This document shows positions 48,057 to 62,800 of a stretch of 64,000 bases of DNA, piece by piece; positions within the stretch are counted from its first letter, which is position 1; each line of letters opens with the position of its first letter. The notes under the pieces are model-generated. The model was given only the letters and a program-made list of their open reading frames with translations. It ran no database searches and was not told where the DNA came from. Both the position numbers and the translations under genes were made by a program. The stretch comes from Meghimatium bilineatum (Eukaryota; Mollusca; Gastropoda; Stylommatophora; Philomycidae): NCBI GenBank assembly GCA_034231615.1, contig CM067316.1, positions 29,255,714 to 29,319,713 on the forward strand, written 5' to 3'.

Positions 48057-51000
48057 TTGGGTGTACTGCAGTTTAGTACGCTAAAACTCGTTGTATTATG
48101 GCATATTACTCACAAATTCATTGTACTGAAGCTTACTACACTAGAATTGAGTGTATTCTGGCCTATTACACATGATTTCGCTGTAGTGCAGCTTAATACT
48201 TCAGAACACTGGCGGATTACACACGAATTGGGTGTATTGCAGTTTACTACGTCAGAACACGTTGAATTCTGGCATATTACTCACAAATTCATTGTACTGA
48301 AGCTTACTACACTAGAATTGAGTGTATTCTGGCCTATTACACATGATTTCGCTGTAGTGCAGCTTAATACTTCAGAACACTGGCGGATTACACACGAATT
48401 GGGTGTATTGCAGTTTACTACGTCAGAACTCGTTGTATTCTGGCATATTACTCACAAATGTATTGTACTGAAGCTTACCACACTAGAATTGAGTCTATTC
48501 TGGCCTATTACACATGATTTCGTTGTATTGCAGCTTAATACTTCAGAACACTGGCGGAATATACACGAACTGGGTGTACTGCAGTTTAGTACGCCAAAAC
48601 TCGTTGTATTCTGGAATATTACTCACAAGTTCATTGCACTGAAGCTTACTACACTAGAATTGAGGGTATTCTGGCCTATTACACATGATTTCGTTGTACT
48701 GCAGCTTAATACATCAGAACACTGGCGTATTACACAAGAATTGGGTGTATTGCAGTTTAGTACGCTAAAACTCGTTGTATTCTGGCATATTAATCACAAA
48801 TTCATTGCACTGAAGCTTACTACACTACAATTGAGTGTATACTAGCCTATTGCACATGATGTAGTTGTATTGCAGCGTAACACGTCAGAACAATGGCGTA
48901 TCACATACGAATTGGGTGTATTCAGTTTAGTACGCCAAAACTCGTTGTATTCCGGTATATTACTCACAAGTTCATTGTACTGAAGCTTACTACACTAGAA
49001 TTGAGTGTATTTTGGCCTATTACACATGATTTCGTTGTATTGCAGCTTAATGCGTCAGAACACTGGCGTATACACACGAATTGGGTGTACTGCAGTTTAG
49101 TACGCTAAAACTCGTTGTATTATGGCATATTACTCACAAATTCATTGTACTGAAGCTTACTACATTAGAATTGAGTGTATTCTGGCCCATTACACAAGAT
49201 TTCGTTGTATTGCAGGTTAATACTTCAGAACACAAACGTATTAAACACGAATTGGGTGTAATGCAGTTTAGTACGCCAAAACTCGTTGTATTCTGGAATA
49301 TTACTCACAAGTTCATTGCACTGAAGCTTACTACACTAGAATTGAGGGTATTCTGGCCTATTACACATGATTTCGTTGTACTGCAGCTTAATACATCAGA
49401 ACACTGGCGTATTACACAAGAATTGGGTGTATTGCAGTTTAGTACGCTAAAACTCGTTGTATTTTGGAACATTACTCACAATTTCATTGTACCGAAGCTT
49501 ACTACACTGGAATTGAGTGTATGCTGGCCTATTACACATAATTTCGTTGTAGTGCAGCTTAATACTTCAGATAACTGTCGTATTACACACGAATTGGGTG
49601 TATTGCAGTTGACTACGTCACAACTCGTAGTATTCTGGCATATTACTCACAAATTCATTGTACTGAAGCTTACTACACTAGAATTGAGTGTATTTTGGCC
49701 TATAACACATGATTTCGTTGTACTGCAGCTTAATACATCAGAACACTGGCGTATTACACAAGAATTGGGTGTATTGCAGTTTAGTACGCTAAAACTCGTT
49801 GTATTCTGGCATATTACTCACAAATTCATTGTACTGAAGCTTACTACACTAGAATTGAGTGTATTCTGGCCTATTACACATGATTTCGCTGTAGTGCAGC
49901 TTAATACTTCAGAACACTGGCGGATTACACACGAATTGGGTGTATTCAGTTTAGTACGCCAAAACTCGTTGTATTCTGGTATATTACTCACAAATTCATT
50001 GTACTGAAGCTTACTACACTAGAATTGAGTGTATTTTGGCCTATTACACATGATTTCGTTGTATTGCAGCTTAATGCGTCAGAACACTGGCGTATACACA
50101 CGAATTGGGTGTACTGCAGTTTAGTACGCTAAAACTCGTTGTATTATGGCATATTACTCACAAATTCATTGTACTGAAGCTTACTACACTAGAATTGAGT
50201 GTATTCTGGCCTATTACACATGATTTCGCTGTAGTGCAGCTTAATACTTCAGAACACTGGCGGATTACACACGAATTGGGTGTATTGCAGTTTACTACGT
50301 CAGAACACGTTGAATTCTGGCATATTACTCACAAATTCATTGTACTGAAGCTTACTACACTAGAATTGAGTGTATTCTGGCCTATTACACATGATTTCGC
50401 TGTAGTGCAGCTTAATACTTCAGAACACTGGCGGATTACACACGAATTGGGTGTATTGCAGTTTACTACGTCAGAACTCGTTGTATTCTGGCATATTACT
50501 CACAAATGTATTGTACTGAAGCTTACCACACTAGAATTGAGTCTATTCTGGCCTATTACACATGATTTCGTTGTATTGCAGCTTAATACTTCAGAACACT
50601 GGCGGAATATACACGAACTGGGTGTACTGCAGTTTAGTACGCCAAAACTCGTTGTATTCTGGAATATTACTCACAAGTTCATTGCACTGAAGCTTACTAC
50701 ACTAGAATTGAGGGTATTCTGGCCTATTACACATGATTTCGTTGTACTGCAGCTTAATACATCAGAACACTGGCGTATTACACAAGAATTGGGTGTATTG
50801 CAGTTTAGTACGCTAAAACTCGTTGTATTCTGGCATATTAATCACAAATTCATTGCACTGAAGCTTACTACACTACAATTGAGTGTATACTAGCCTATTG
50901 CACATGATGTAGTTGTATTGCAGCGTAACACGTCAGAACAATGGCGTATCACATACGAATTGGGTGTATTCAGTTTAGTACGCCAAAACTCGTTGTATTC

Positions 51001-52152
51001 CGGTATATTACTCACAAGTTCATTGTACTGAAGCTTACTACACTAGAATTGAGTGTATTTTGGCCTATTACACATGATTTCGTTGTATTGCAGCTTAATG
51101 CGTCAGAACACTGGCGTATACACACGAATTGGGTGTACTGCAGTTTAGTACGCTAAAACTCGTTGTATTATGGCATATTACTCACAAATTCATTGTACTG
51201 AAGCTTACTACACTAGAATTGAGTGTATTCTGGCCTATTACACATGATTTCGCTGTAGTGCAGCTTAATACTTCAGAACACTGGCGGATTACACACGAAT
51301 TGGGTGTATTGCAGTTTACTACGTCAGAACTCGTTGTATTCTGGCATATTACTCACAAATGTATTGTACTGAAGCTTACCACACTAGAATTGAGTCTATT
51401 CTGGCCTATTACACATGATTTCGTTGTATTGCAGCTTAATACTTCAGAACACTGGCGGAATATACACGAACTGGGTGTACTGCAGTTTAGTACGCCAAAA
51501 CTCGTTGTATTCTGGAATATTACTCACAAGTTCATTGCACTGAAGCTTACTACACTAGAATTGAGGGTATTCTGGCCTATTACACATGATTTCGTTGTAC
51601 TGCAGCTTAATACATCAGAACACTGGCGTATTACACAAGAATTGGGTGTATTGCAGTTTAGTACGCTAAAACTCGTTGTATTCTGGCATATTAATCACAA
51701 ATTCATTGCACTGAAGCTTACTACACTACAATTGAGTGTATACTAGCCTATTGCACATGATGTAGTTGTATTGCAGCGTAACACGTCAGAACAATGGCGT
51801 ATCACATACGAATTGGGTGTATTCAGTTTAGTACGCCAAAACTCGTTGTATTCCGGTATATTACTCACAAGTTCATTGTACTGAAGCTTACTACACTAGA
51901 ATTGAGTGTATTTTGGCCTATTACACATGATTTCGTTGTATTGCAGCTTAATGCGTCAGAACACTGGCGTATACACACGAATTGGGTGTACTGCAGTTTA
52001 GTACGCTAAAACTCGTTGTATTATGGCATATTACTCACAAATTCATTGTACTGAAGCTTACTACACAAGAATTGAGTGTATTCTGGCCTATTACACATGA
52101 TTTCGCTGTAGTGCAGCTTAATACTTCAGAACACTGGCGGATTACACACGAA
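48057..52152 (+). repeat. Satellite, 2,048-bp HOR, two tandem copies
   Basis: Frames at 48057, 48893 and 49081 recur at 50105, 50941 and 51129 (2,048 bp, twelve monomers less 4 bp). Shared private variants, CTACAATTGAGTG and ATTCCGGTATATTAC, identify the pair and a following 853-bp (five-monomer) derivative starting at 51794. Confidence 0.88.
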
Positions 52153-55100
52153 TTGGGTGTATTGCAGTTTACTACGTCAGAACTCGTTGAATTCTGGCAT
52201 ATTACTCACAAATTCATTGTACTGAAGCTTACTACATTAGAATTGAGTGTATTCTGGCCCATTACACAAGATTTCGTTGTATTGCAGGTTAATACTTCAG
52301 AACACAAACGTATTAAACACGAATTGGGTGTAATGCAGTTTAGTACGCCAAAACTCGTTGTATTCTGGAATATTACTCACAAGTTCATTGCACTGAAGCT
52401 TACTACACTAGAATTGAGGGTATTCTGGCCTATTACACATGATTTCGTTGTACTGCAGCTTAATACATCAGAACACTGGCGTATTACACAAGAATTGGGT
52501 GTATTGCAGTTTAGTACGCTAAAACTCGTTGTATTCTGGCATATTACTCATAAATTCATTGTACTGAAGCTTACTACACTAGAATTGAGTGTATTCTGGC
52601 CTATTACACATGATTTCGCTTTAGTGCAGCTTAATTCTTCAGAACACTGGCGGATTACACACGAATTGGGTGTATTGCAGTTTACTACGTCACAACTCGT
52701 TGTATTCTGGCATATTACTCACAAATACATTGTACTGAAGCTTACTACACTAGAATTGAGTGTATTCTAGCCTATTGCACATGATTTCGTTGTATTGCAG
52801 CTTAATACGTCAGAACACTGGCATATTACACAAGAATTGTGTGTATTGCAGTTTAGTACGCCAAAACAAGTTGTATTCTGGGATATTACTCACAAATTCA
52901 TTGTACTGAAGCTTACGACACTAGAATTGAGTGTATTCTGACCTATTACACATGATTTCGTTGTAGTGCAGCTTAATACTTCAGAACACTGGCGGATTAA
53001 ACACGAATTGAGTGTACTGCAGTTTAGTTCGCCAAACTCGTTGTATTCTGGAATATTACTCACAAGTTCATTGCACTGAAGCTTACTACACTAGAATTCA
53101 GGGTATTCTGGCCTATTACACATTATTTCGTTGTACTGCAGCTTAATACATCAGAACAATGGCGTATTACACAAGAATTGGGTGTATTGCAGTTTAGTAC
53201 GCTAAAACTCGTTGTATTCTGGCATATTAATCACAAATTAATTGCACTGAAGCTTACTACACTAGAATTGAGTGTATACTAGCCTATTGCACATGATGTA
53301 GTTGTATTGCAGCGTAATACGTCAGAACACTGGCGTATCACATACGAATTGGGTGTATTCAGTTTAGTACGCCAAAACTCGTTGCATTCTGGCATATTAA
53401 TCACAAATTCATTGCACTGAAGCTTACTACACTAGAATTGAGTGTATACTAGCCTATTGCACATGATGTAGTTGTATTGCAGCGTAATACGTCAGAACAC
53501 TGGCGTATCACATACGAATTGGGTGTATTCAGTTTAGTACGCCAAAACTCGTTGCATTCTGGCATATTAATCACAAATTCATTGCACTGAAGCTTACTAC
53601 TCTAGAATTGAGTGTATACTAGCCTATTGCACATGATGTAGTTGTATTGCAGCGTAACACGTCAGAATAATGGCGTATCACATACGAATTGGGTGTATTC
53701 AGTTTAGTACGCCAAAACTCGTTGTATTCTGGTATATTACTCACAAATTCATTGTACTGAAGCTTACTACACTAGAATTGAGTGTATTTTGGCCTATTAC
53801 ACATGATTTCGTTCTATTGCAGCTTAATGCGTCAGAACACTGGCGTATACACACGAATTGGGTGTACTGCAGTTTAGTACGCTAAAACTCGTTGTATTAT
53901 GGCATATTACTCACAAATTCATTGTACTGAAGCTTACTACACTAGAATTGAGTGTATTCTGGCCTATTACACATGATTTCGCTGTAGTGCAGCTTAATAC
54001 TTCAGAACACTGGCGGATTACACACGAATTGGGTGTATTGCAGTTTACTACGTCAGAACTCGTTGAATTCTGGCATATTACTCACAAATTCATTGTACTG
54101 AAGCTTACTACATTAGAATTGAGTGCATTCTGGCCCATTACACAAGATTTCGTTGTATTGCAGGTTAATACTTCAGAACACAAACGTATTAAACACGAAT
54201 TGGGTGTAATGCAGTTTAGTACGCCAAAACTCGTTGTATTCTGGAATATTACTCACAAGTTCATTGCACTGAAGCTTACTACACTAGAATTGAGGGTATT
54301 CTGGCCTATTACACATGATTTCGTTGTACTGCAGCTTAATACATCAGAACACTGGCGTATTACACAAGAATTGGGTGTATTGCAGTTTAGTACGTTAAAA
54401 CTCGTTGTATTCTGGAACATTACTCACAATTTCATTGTACCGAAGCTTACTACACTGGAATTGAGTGTATGCTGGCCTATTACACATAATTTCGTTGTAG
54501 TGCAGCTTAATACTTCAGATAACTGTCGTATTACACACGAATTGGGTGTATTGCAGTTGACTACGTCACAACTCGTAGTATTCTGGCATATTACTCACAA
54601 ATTCATTGTACTGAAGCTTACTACACTAGAATTGAGTGTATTTTGGCCTATAACACATGATTTCGTTGTACTGCAGCTTAATACATCAGAACACTGGCGT
54701 ATTACACAAGAATTGGGTGTATTGCAGTTTAGTACGCTAAAACTCGTTGTATTCTGGCATATTACTCACAAATTCATTGTACTGAAGCTTACTACACTAG
54801 AATTGAGTGTATTCTGGCCTATTACACATGATTTCGCTGTAGTGCAGCTTAATACTTCAGAACACTGGCGGATTACACACGAATTGGGTGTATTGCAGTT
54901 TACTACGTCAGAACTCGTTGTATTCTGGCATATTACTCACAAATGTATTGTACTGAAGCTTACCACACTAGAATTGAGTCTATTCTGGCCTATTACACAT
55001 GATTTCGTTGTATTGCAGCTTAATACTTCAGAACACTGGCGGAATATACACGAACTGGGTGTACTGCAGTTTAGTACGCCAAAACTCGTTGTATTCTGGA

Positions 55101-56571
55101 ATATTACTCACAAGTTCATTGCACTGAAGCTTACTACACTAGAATTGAGGGTATTCTGGCCTATTACACATGATTTCGTTGTACTGCAGCTTAATACATC
55201 AGAACACTGGCGTATTACACAAGAATTGGGTGTATTGCAGTTTAGTACGCTAAAACTCGTTGTATTCTGGCATATTAATCACAAATTCATTGCACTGAAG
55301 CTTACTACACTAGAATTGAGTGTATACTAGCCTATTGCACATGATGTAGTTGTATTGCAGCGTAACACGTCAGAACAATGGCGTATCACATACGAATTGG
55401 GTGTATTCAGTTTAGTACGCCAAAACTCGTTGTATTCTGGTATATTACTCACAAATTCATTGTACTGAAGCTTACTACACTAGAATTGAGTGTATTTTGG
55501 CCTATTACACATGATTTCGTTGTATTGCAGCTTAATGCGTCAGAACACTGGCGTATACACACGAATTGGGTGTACTGCAGTTTAGTTCGCTAAAACTCGT
55601 TGTATTATGGCATATTACTCACAAATTCATTGTACTGAAGCTTACTACACTAGAATTGAGTGTATTCTGGCCTATTACACATGATTTCGCTGTAGTGCAG
55701 CTTAATACTTCAGAACACTGGCGGATTACACACGAATTGGGTGTATTGCAGTTTACTACGTCAGAACTCGTTGAATTCTGGCATATTACTCACAAATTCA
55801 TTGTACTGAAGCTTACTACACTAGAATTGAGTGTATTCTGGCCTATTACACATGATTTCGCTGTAGTGCAGCTTAATACTTCAGAACACTGGCGGATTAC
55901 ACACGTATTGGGTGTATTGCAGTTTACTACGTCAGAACTCGTTGTATTCTGGCATATTACTCACAAATGTATTGTACTGAAGCTTACCACACTAGAATTG
56001 AGTCTATTCTGGCCTATTACACATGATTTCGTTGTATTGCAGCTTAATACTTCAGAACACTGGCGGAATATACACGAACTGGGTGTACTGCAGTTTAGTA
56101 CGCCAAAACTCGTTGTATTCTGGAATATTACTCACAAGTTCATTGCACTGAAGCTTACTACACTAGAATTGAGGGTATTCTGGCCTATTACACATGATTT
56201 CGTTGTACTGCAGCTTAATACATCAGAACACTGGCGTATTACACAAGAATTGGGTGTATTGCAGTTTAGTACGCTAAAACTCGTTGTATTCTGGCATATT
56301 AATCACAAATTCATTGCACTGAAGCTTACTACACTAGAATTGAGTGTATTCTAGCCTATTGCACATGATATCGTTGTATTGCAGCTTAATACGTCAGAAC
56401 ACTGGCGTATCACATACGAATTGGGTGTATTCAGTTTAGTACGCCAAAACTCGTTGCATTCTGGCATATTAATCACAAATTCATTGCACTGAAGCTTACT
56501 ACACTAGAATTGAGTGTATACTAGCCTATTGCACATGATGTAGTTGTATTGCAGCGTAATACGTCAGAACA
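52153..56571 (+). repeat. Satellite, mixed HOR blocks
   Basis: Monomers of the 2,557-bp X form (52153-52770), then the 3,072-bp family including its short GTATACTAG-ending sub-repeats (53050-53640), then a 1,708-bp unit (53670 to 55378). Point variants such as CAGAATAATGGCG (53665) and GTTCTATTGCAG (53811) are unique in the window. No gene content. Confidence 0.83.
53858..55330 (+). other. 490-codon satellite-borne open frame
   Basis: Near-identical in translation to 39184-40656, differing by only a few residues (for example SVFW/SAFW and WPITHD against WHITHD). Open frames of identical length at distant sites result from HOR duplication, not independent conservation. No known domain. Confidence 0.25.
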
Positions 56572-59500
56572 CTGGCGTATCACATACGAATTGGGTGTAT
56601 TCAGTTTAGTACGCCAAAACTCGTTGCATTCTGGCATATTAATCACAAATTCATTGCACTGAAGCTTACTACACTAGAATTGAGTGTATACTAGCCTATT
56701 GCACATGATGTAGTTGTATTGCAGCGTAACACGTCAGAACAATGGCGTATCACATACGAATTGGGTGTATTCAGTTTAGTACGCCAAAACTCGTTGTATT
56801 CTGGTATATTACTCACAAATTCATTGTACTGAAGCTTACTACACTAGAATTGAGTGTATTCTGGCCTATTACACATGATTTCGCTGTAGTGCAGCTTAAT
56901 ACTTCAGAACACTGGCGGATTACACACGAATTGGGTGTATTGCAGTTTACTACGTCAGAACTCGTTGAATTCTGGCATATTACTCACAAATTCATTGTAC
57001 TGAAGCTTACTACACTAGAATTGAGTGTATTCTGGCCTATTACACATGATTTCGCTGTAGTGCAGCTTAATACTTCAGAACACTGGCGGATTACACACGA
57101 ATTGGGTGTATTGCAGTTTACTACGTCAGAACTCGTTGTATTCTGGCATATTACTCACAAATGTATTGTACTGAAGCTTACCACACTAGAATTGAGTCTA
57201 TTCTGGCCTATTACACATGATTTCGTTGTATTGCAGCTTAATACTTCAGAACACTGGCGGAATATACACGAACTGGGTGTACTGCAGTTTAGTACGCCAA
57301 AACTCGTTGTATTCTGGAATATTACTCACAAGTTCATTGCACTGAAGCTTACTACACTAGAATTGAGGGTATTCTGGCCTATTACACATGATTTCGTTGT
57401 ACTGCAGCTTAATACATCAGAACACTGGCGTATTACACAAGAATTGGGTGTATTGCAGTTTAGTACGCTAAAACTCGTTGTATTCTGGCATATTAATCAC
57501 AAATTCATTGCACTGAAGCTTACTACACTAGAATTGAGTGTATACTAGCCTATTGCACATGATGTAGTTGTATTGCAGCGTAACACGTCAGAACAATGGC
57601 GTATCACATACGAATTGGGTGTATTCAGTTTAGTACGCCAAAACTCGTTGTATTCTGGTATATTACTCACAAATTCATTGTACTGAAGCTTACTACACTA
57701 GAATTGAGTGTATTTTGGCCTATTACACATGATTTCGTTGTATTGCAGCTTAATGCGTCAGAACACTGGCGTATACACACAAATTGGGTGTACTGCAGTT
57801 TAGTACGCTAAAACTCGTTGTATTATGGCATATTACTCACAAATTCATTGTACTGAAGCTTACTACACTAGAATTGAGTGTATTCTGGCCTATTACACAT
57901 GATTTCGCTGTAGTGCAGCTTAATACTTCAGAACACTGGCGGATTACACACGAATTGGGTGTATTGCAGTTTACTACGTCAGAACTCGTTGAATTCTGGC
58001 ATATTACTCACAAATTCATTGTACTGAAGCTTACTACACTAGAATTGAGTGTATTCTGGCCTATTACACATGATTTCGCTGTAGTGCAGCTTAATACTTC
58101 AGAACACTGGCGGATTACACACGAATTGGGTGTATTGCAGTTTACTACGTCAGAACTCGTTGTATTCTGGCATATTACTCACAAATGTATTGTACTGAAG
58201 CTTACCACACTAGAATTGAGTCTATTCTGGCCTATTACACATGATTTCGTTGTATTGCAGCTTAATACTTCAGAACACTGGCGGAATATACACGAACTGG
58301 GTGTACTGCAGTTTAGTACGCCAAAACTCGTTGTATTCTGGAATATTACTCACAAGTTCATTGCACTGAAGCTTACTACACTAGAATTGAGGGTATTCTG
58401 GCCTATTACACATGATTTCGTTGTACTGCAGCTTAATACATCAGAACACTGGCGTATTACACAAGAATTGGGTGTATTGCAGTTTAGTACGCTAAAACTC
58501 GTTGTATTCTGGCATATTAATCACAAATTCATTGCACTGAAGCTTACTACACTAGAATTGAGTGTATACTAGCCTATTGCACATGATGTAGTTGTATTGC
58601 AGCGTAACACGTCAGAACAATGGCGTATCACATACGAATTGGGTGTATTCAGTTTAGTACGCCAAAACTCGTTGTATTCTGGTATATTACTCACAAATTC
58701 ATTGTACTGAAGCTTACTACACTAGAATTGAGTGTATTTTGGCCTATTACACATGATTTCGTTGTATTGCAGCTTAATGCGTCAGAACACTGGCGTATAC
58801 ACACAAATTGGGTGTACTGCAGTTTAGTACGCTAAAACTCGTTGTATTATGGCATATTACTCACAAATTCATTGTACTGAAGCTTACTACACTAGAATTG
58901 AGTGTATTCTGGCCTATTACACATGATTTCGCTGTAGTGCAGCTTAATACTTCAGAACACTGGCGGATTACACACGAATTGGGTGTATTGCAGTTTACTA
59001 CGTCAGAACTCGTTGAATTCTGGCATATTACTCACAAATTCATTGTACTGAAGCTTACTACACTAGAATTGAGTGTATTCTGGCCTATTACACATGATTT
59101 CGCTGTAGTGCAGCTTAATACTTCAGAACACTGGCGGATTACACACGAATTGGGTGTATTGCAGTTTACTACGTCAGAACTCGTTGTATTCTGGCATATT
59201 ACTCACAAATGTATTGTACTGAAGCTTACCACACTAGAATTGAGTCTATTCTGGCCTATTACACATGATTTCGTTGTATTGCAGCTTAATACTTCAGAAC
59301 ACTGGCGGAATATACACGAACTGGGTGTACTGCAGTTTAGTACGCCAAAACTCGTTGTATTCTGGAATATTACTCACAAGTTCATTGCACTGAAGCTTAC
59401 TACACTAGAATTGAGGGTATTCTGGCCTATTACACATGATTTCGTTGTACTGCAGCTTAATACATCAGAACACTGGCGTATTACACAAGAATTGGGTGTA

Positions 59501-59831
59501 TTGCAGTTTAGTACGCTAAAACTCGTTGTATTCTGGCATATTAATCACAAATTCATTGCACTGAAGCTTACTACACTAGAATTGAGTGTATACTAGCCTA
59601 TTGCACATGATGTAGTTGTATTGCAGCGTAACACGTCAGAACAATGGCGTATCACATACGAATTGGGTGTATTCAGTTTAGTACGCCAAAACTCGTTGTA
59701 TTCTGGTATATTACTCACAAATTCATTGTACTGAAGCTTACTACACTAGAATTGAGTGTATTTTGGCCTATTACACATGATTTCGTTGTATTGCAGCTTA
59801 ATGCGTCAGAACACTGGCGTATACACACGAA
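56572..59831 (+). repeat. Satellite, 1,024-bp six-monomer HOR
   Basis: Clean tandem: markers at 57596, 58620 and 59644, and frames at 57784, 58808 and 59832, are each exactly 1,024 bp apart. 1,024 is 6 x 171 minus 2; the two missing bases are the recurrent 1-bp deletions in GTATTCAGTTTAG (normally GTATTGCAG) and GCGTATACACACG (normally GCGTATTACACACG). Most copies have 262-, 71- and similar-length frames with identical translations. Probably the most recently amplified HOR in the window. Confidence 0.9.
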
Positions 59832-62800
59832 TTGGGTGTACTGCAGTTTAGTACGCCAAAACTCGTTGTATTATGGCATATTACTCACAAATTCATTGTA
59901 CTGAAGCTTACTACACTAGAATTGAGTGTATTCTGGCCTATTACACATGATTTCGCTGTAGTGCAGCTTAATACTTCAGAACACTGGCGGATTACACACG
60001 AATTGGGTGTATTGCAGTTTACTACGTCAGAACTCGTTGAATTCTGGCATATTACTCACAAATTCATTGTACTGAAGCTTACTACATTAGAATTGAGTGT
60101 ATTCTGGCCCATTACACAAGATTTCGTTGTATTGCAGGTTAATACTTCAGAACACAAACGTATTAAACACGAATTGGGTGTAATGCAGTTTAGTACGCCA
60201 AAACTCGTTGTATTCTGGAATATTACTCACAAGTTCATTGCACTGAAGCTTACTACACTAGAATTGAGGGTATTCTGGCCTATTACACATGATTTCGTTG
60301 TACTGCAGCTTAATACATCAGAACACTGGCGTATTACACAAGAATTGGGTGTATTGCAGTTTAGTACGCTAAAACTCGTTGTATTCTGGCATATTACTCA
60401 TAAATTCATTGTACTGAAGCTTACTACACTAGAATTGAGTGTATTCTGGCCTATTACACATGATTTCGCTGTAGTGCAGCTTAATTCTTCAGAACACTGG
60501 CGGATTACACACCAATTGGGTGTATTGCAGTTTACTACGTCAGAACACGTTGTATTCTGGCATATTACTCACAAATGTATTGTACTGAAGCTTACCACAC
60601 TAGAATTGAGTCTATTCTGGCCTATTACACATGATTTCGTTGTATTGCAGCTTAATACTTCAGAACACTGGCGGATTAAACACGAATTGGTTGTACTGCA
60701 GTTTAGTACGCCAAAACACGTTGTATTCTGGAATATTACAAGTTCATTGCACTGAAGCTTACTACACTAGAATTGAGGGTATTCTGGCCTATTACACATG
60801 ATTTAGTTGTACTGCAGTTTAATACATCAGAACACTGGCGTATTACACAAGAATTGGGTGTATTGCAGTTTAGTACGCTAAAACTCGTTGTATTCTGGCA
60901 TATTAATCACAAATTCATTGCACTGAAGCTTACTACACTAGAATTGAGTGTATACTAGCCTATTGCACATGATGTAGTTGTATTGCAGCGTAACACGTCA
61001 GAACAATGGCGTATCACATACGAATTGGGTGTATTCAGTTTAGTACGCCAAAACTCGTTGTATTCTGGTATATTACTCACAAATTCATTGTACTGAAGCT
61101 TACTACACTAGAATTGAGTGTATTTTGGCCTATTACACATGATTTCGTTGTATTGCAGCTTAATGCGTCAGAACACTGGCGTATACACACAAATTGGGTG
61201 TACTGCAGTTTAGTACGCTAAAACTCGTTGTATTATGGCATATTACTCACAAATTCATTGTACTGAAGCTTACTACACTAGAATTGAGTGTATTCTGGCC
61301 TATTACACATGATTTCGCTGTAGTGCAGCTTAATACTTCAGAACACTGGCGGATTACACACGAATTGGGTGTATTGCAGTTTACTACGTCAGAACTCGTT
61401 GTATTCTGGCATATTACTCACAAATTTATTGGACTGAAGCTTACCACACTAGAATTGAGTCTATTCTGGCCTATTACACGTGATTTCGTTGTATTGCAGC
61501 TTAATACTTCAGAACACTGTCGTATTACACACGAATTGGGTGTATTGCAGTTTACTACGTCACAACTCGTTGTATTCTGGCATATTACTCACAAATACAT
61601 TGTACTGAAGCGTACTACACTAGAATTGAGTGTATTCTAGCCTATTGCACATGATTTCGTTGTATTGCAGCTTAATACTTCAAAACACTGTCGTATTACA
61701 CAAGAATTGGGTGTATTGCAGTTTACTATGTCACAATTCGTTGTATTCTGGCATATTACTCACAAATTCATTGTACTGAAGCTTACTACACTAGAATTGA
61801 GTGTATTCTAGCCTATTGCACATGATTTCGTTGTACTGCAGCTTAATACATCAGAACACTGGCGTATTACACAAGAATTGGGTGTATTGCAGTTTAGTAA
61901 ATCAAATCTCGTTGTATTCTGGGACATTACTCATAAATTCATTGTAGTGAAGATTACTACACTAGAATTGAGTGTATTCTGGCCTATTACACATTATTTC
62001 GCTGTAGTGCAGCTTAATACTTCAGAACACTGGCGGATTACACACGAATTGGGTGTATTGCAGTTTACTACGTCAGAACTCGTTGTATTCTGGCATATTA
62101 CTCACAAATTTATTGTGCTGAAGCTTACTACACTAGAATTGAGCGTATTCTAGCCTATTGCACATGATTTCGTTGTATTGCAGCTTAATACTTCAAAACA
62201 CTGTCGTATTACACACGAATTGGGTGTATTGCAGTTTATTATGTCACAATTCGTTGTATTCTGGCATATTACTCACAAATTCATTGTACTGAAGCTTACT
62301 ACACTAGAATTGAGTGTATTCTAGCCTATTGCACATGATTTCGTTGTATTGCAGCTTAATGCGTCAGAACACTGGCGTATACACACAAATTGGGTGTACT
62401 GCAGTTTAGTACGCTAAAACTCGTTGTATTATGGCATATTACTCACAAATTCATTGTACTGAAGCTTACTACACTAGAATTGAGTGTATTCTGGCCTATT
62501 ACACATGATTTCGCTGTAGTGCAGCTTAATACTTCAGAACACTGGCGGATTACACACGAATTGGGTGTATTGCAGTTTACTACGTCAGAACTCGTTGTAT
62601 TCTGGCATATTACTCACAAATTTATTGGACTGAAGCTTACCACACTAGAATTGAGTCTATTCTGGCCTATTACACATGATTTCGTTGTATTGCAGCTTAA
62701 TACTTCAGAACACTGTCGTATTACACACGAATTGGGTGTATTGCAGTTTACTACGTCACAACTCGTTGTATTCTGGCATATTACTCACAAATACATTGTA

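Noticed and set aside
6501-61221. Dozens of 61-, 71-, 105-, 109- and 148-codon plus-strand frames as separate genes.
   Set aside because: They are the same satellite frame cut by recurrent 1-bp deletions and TAG variants, and they reappear at every HOR period.
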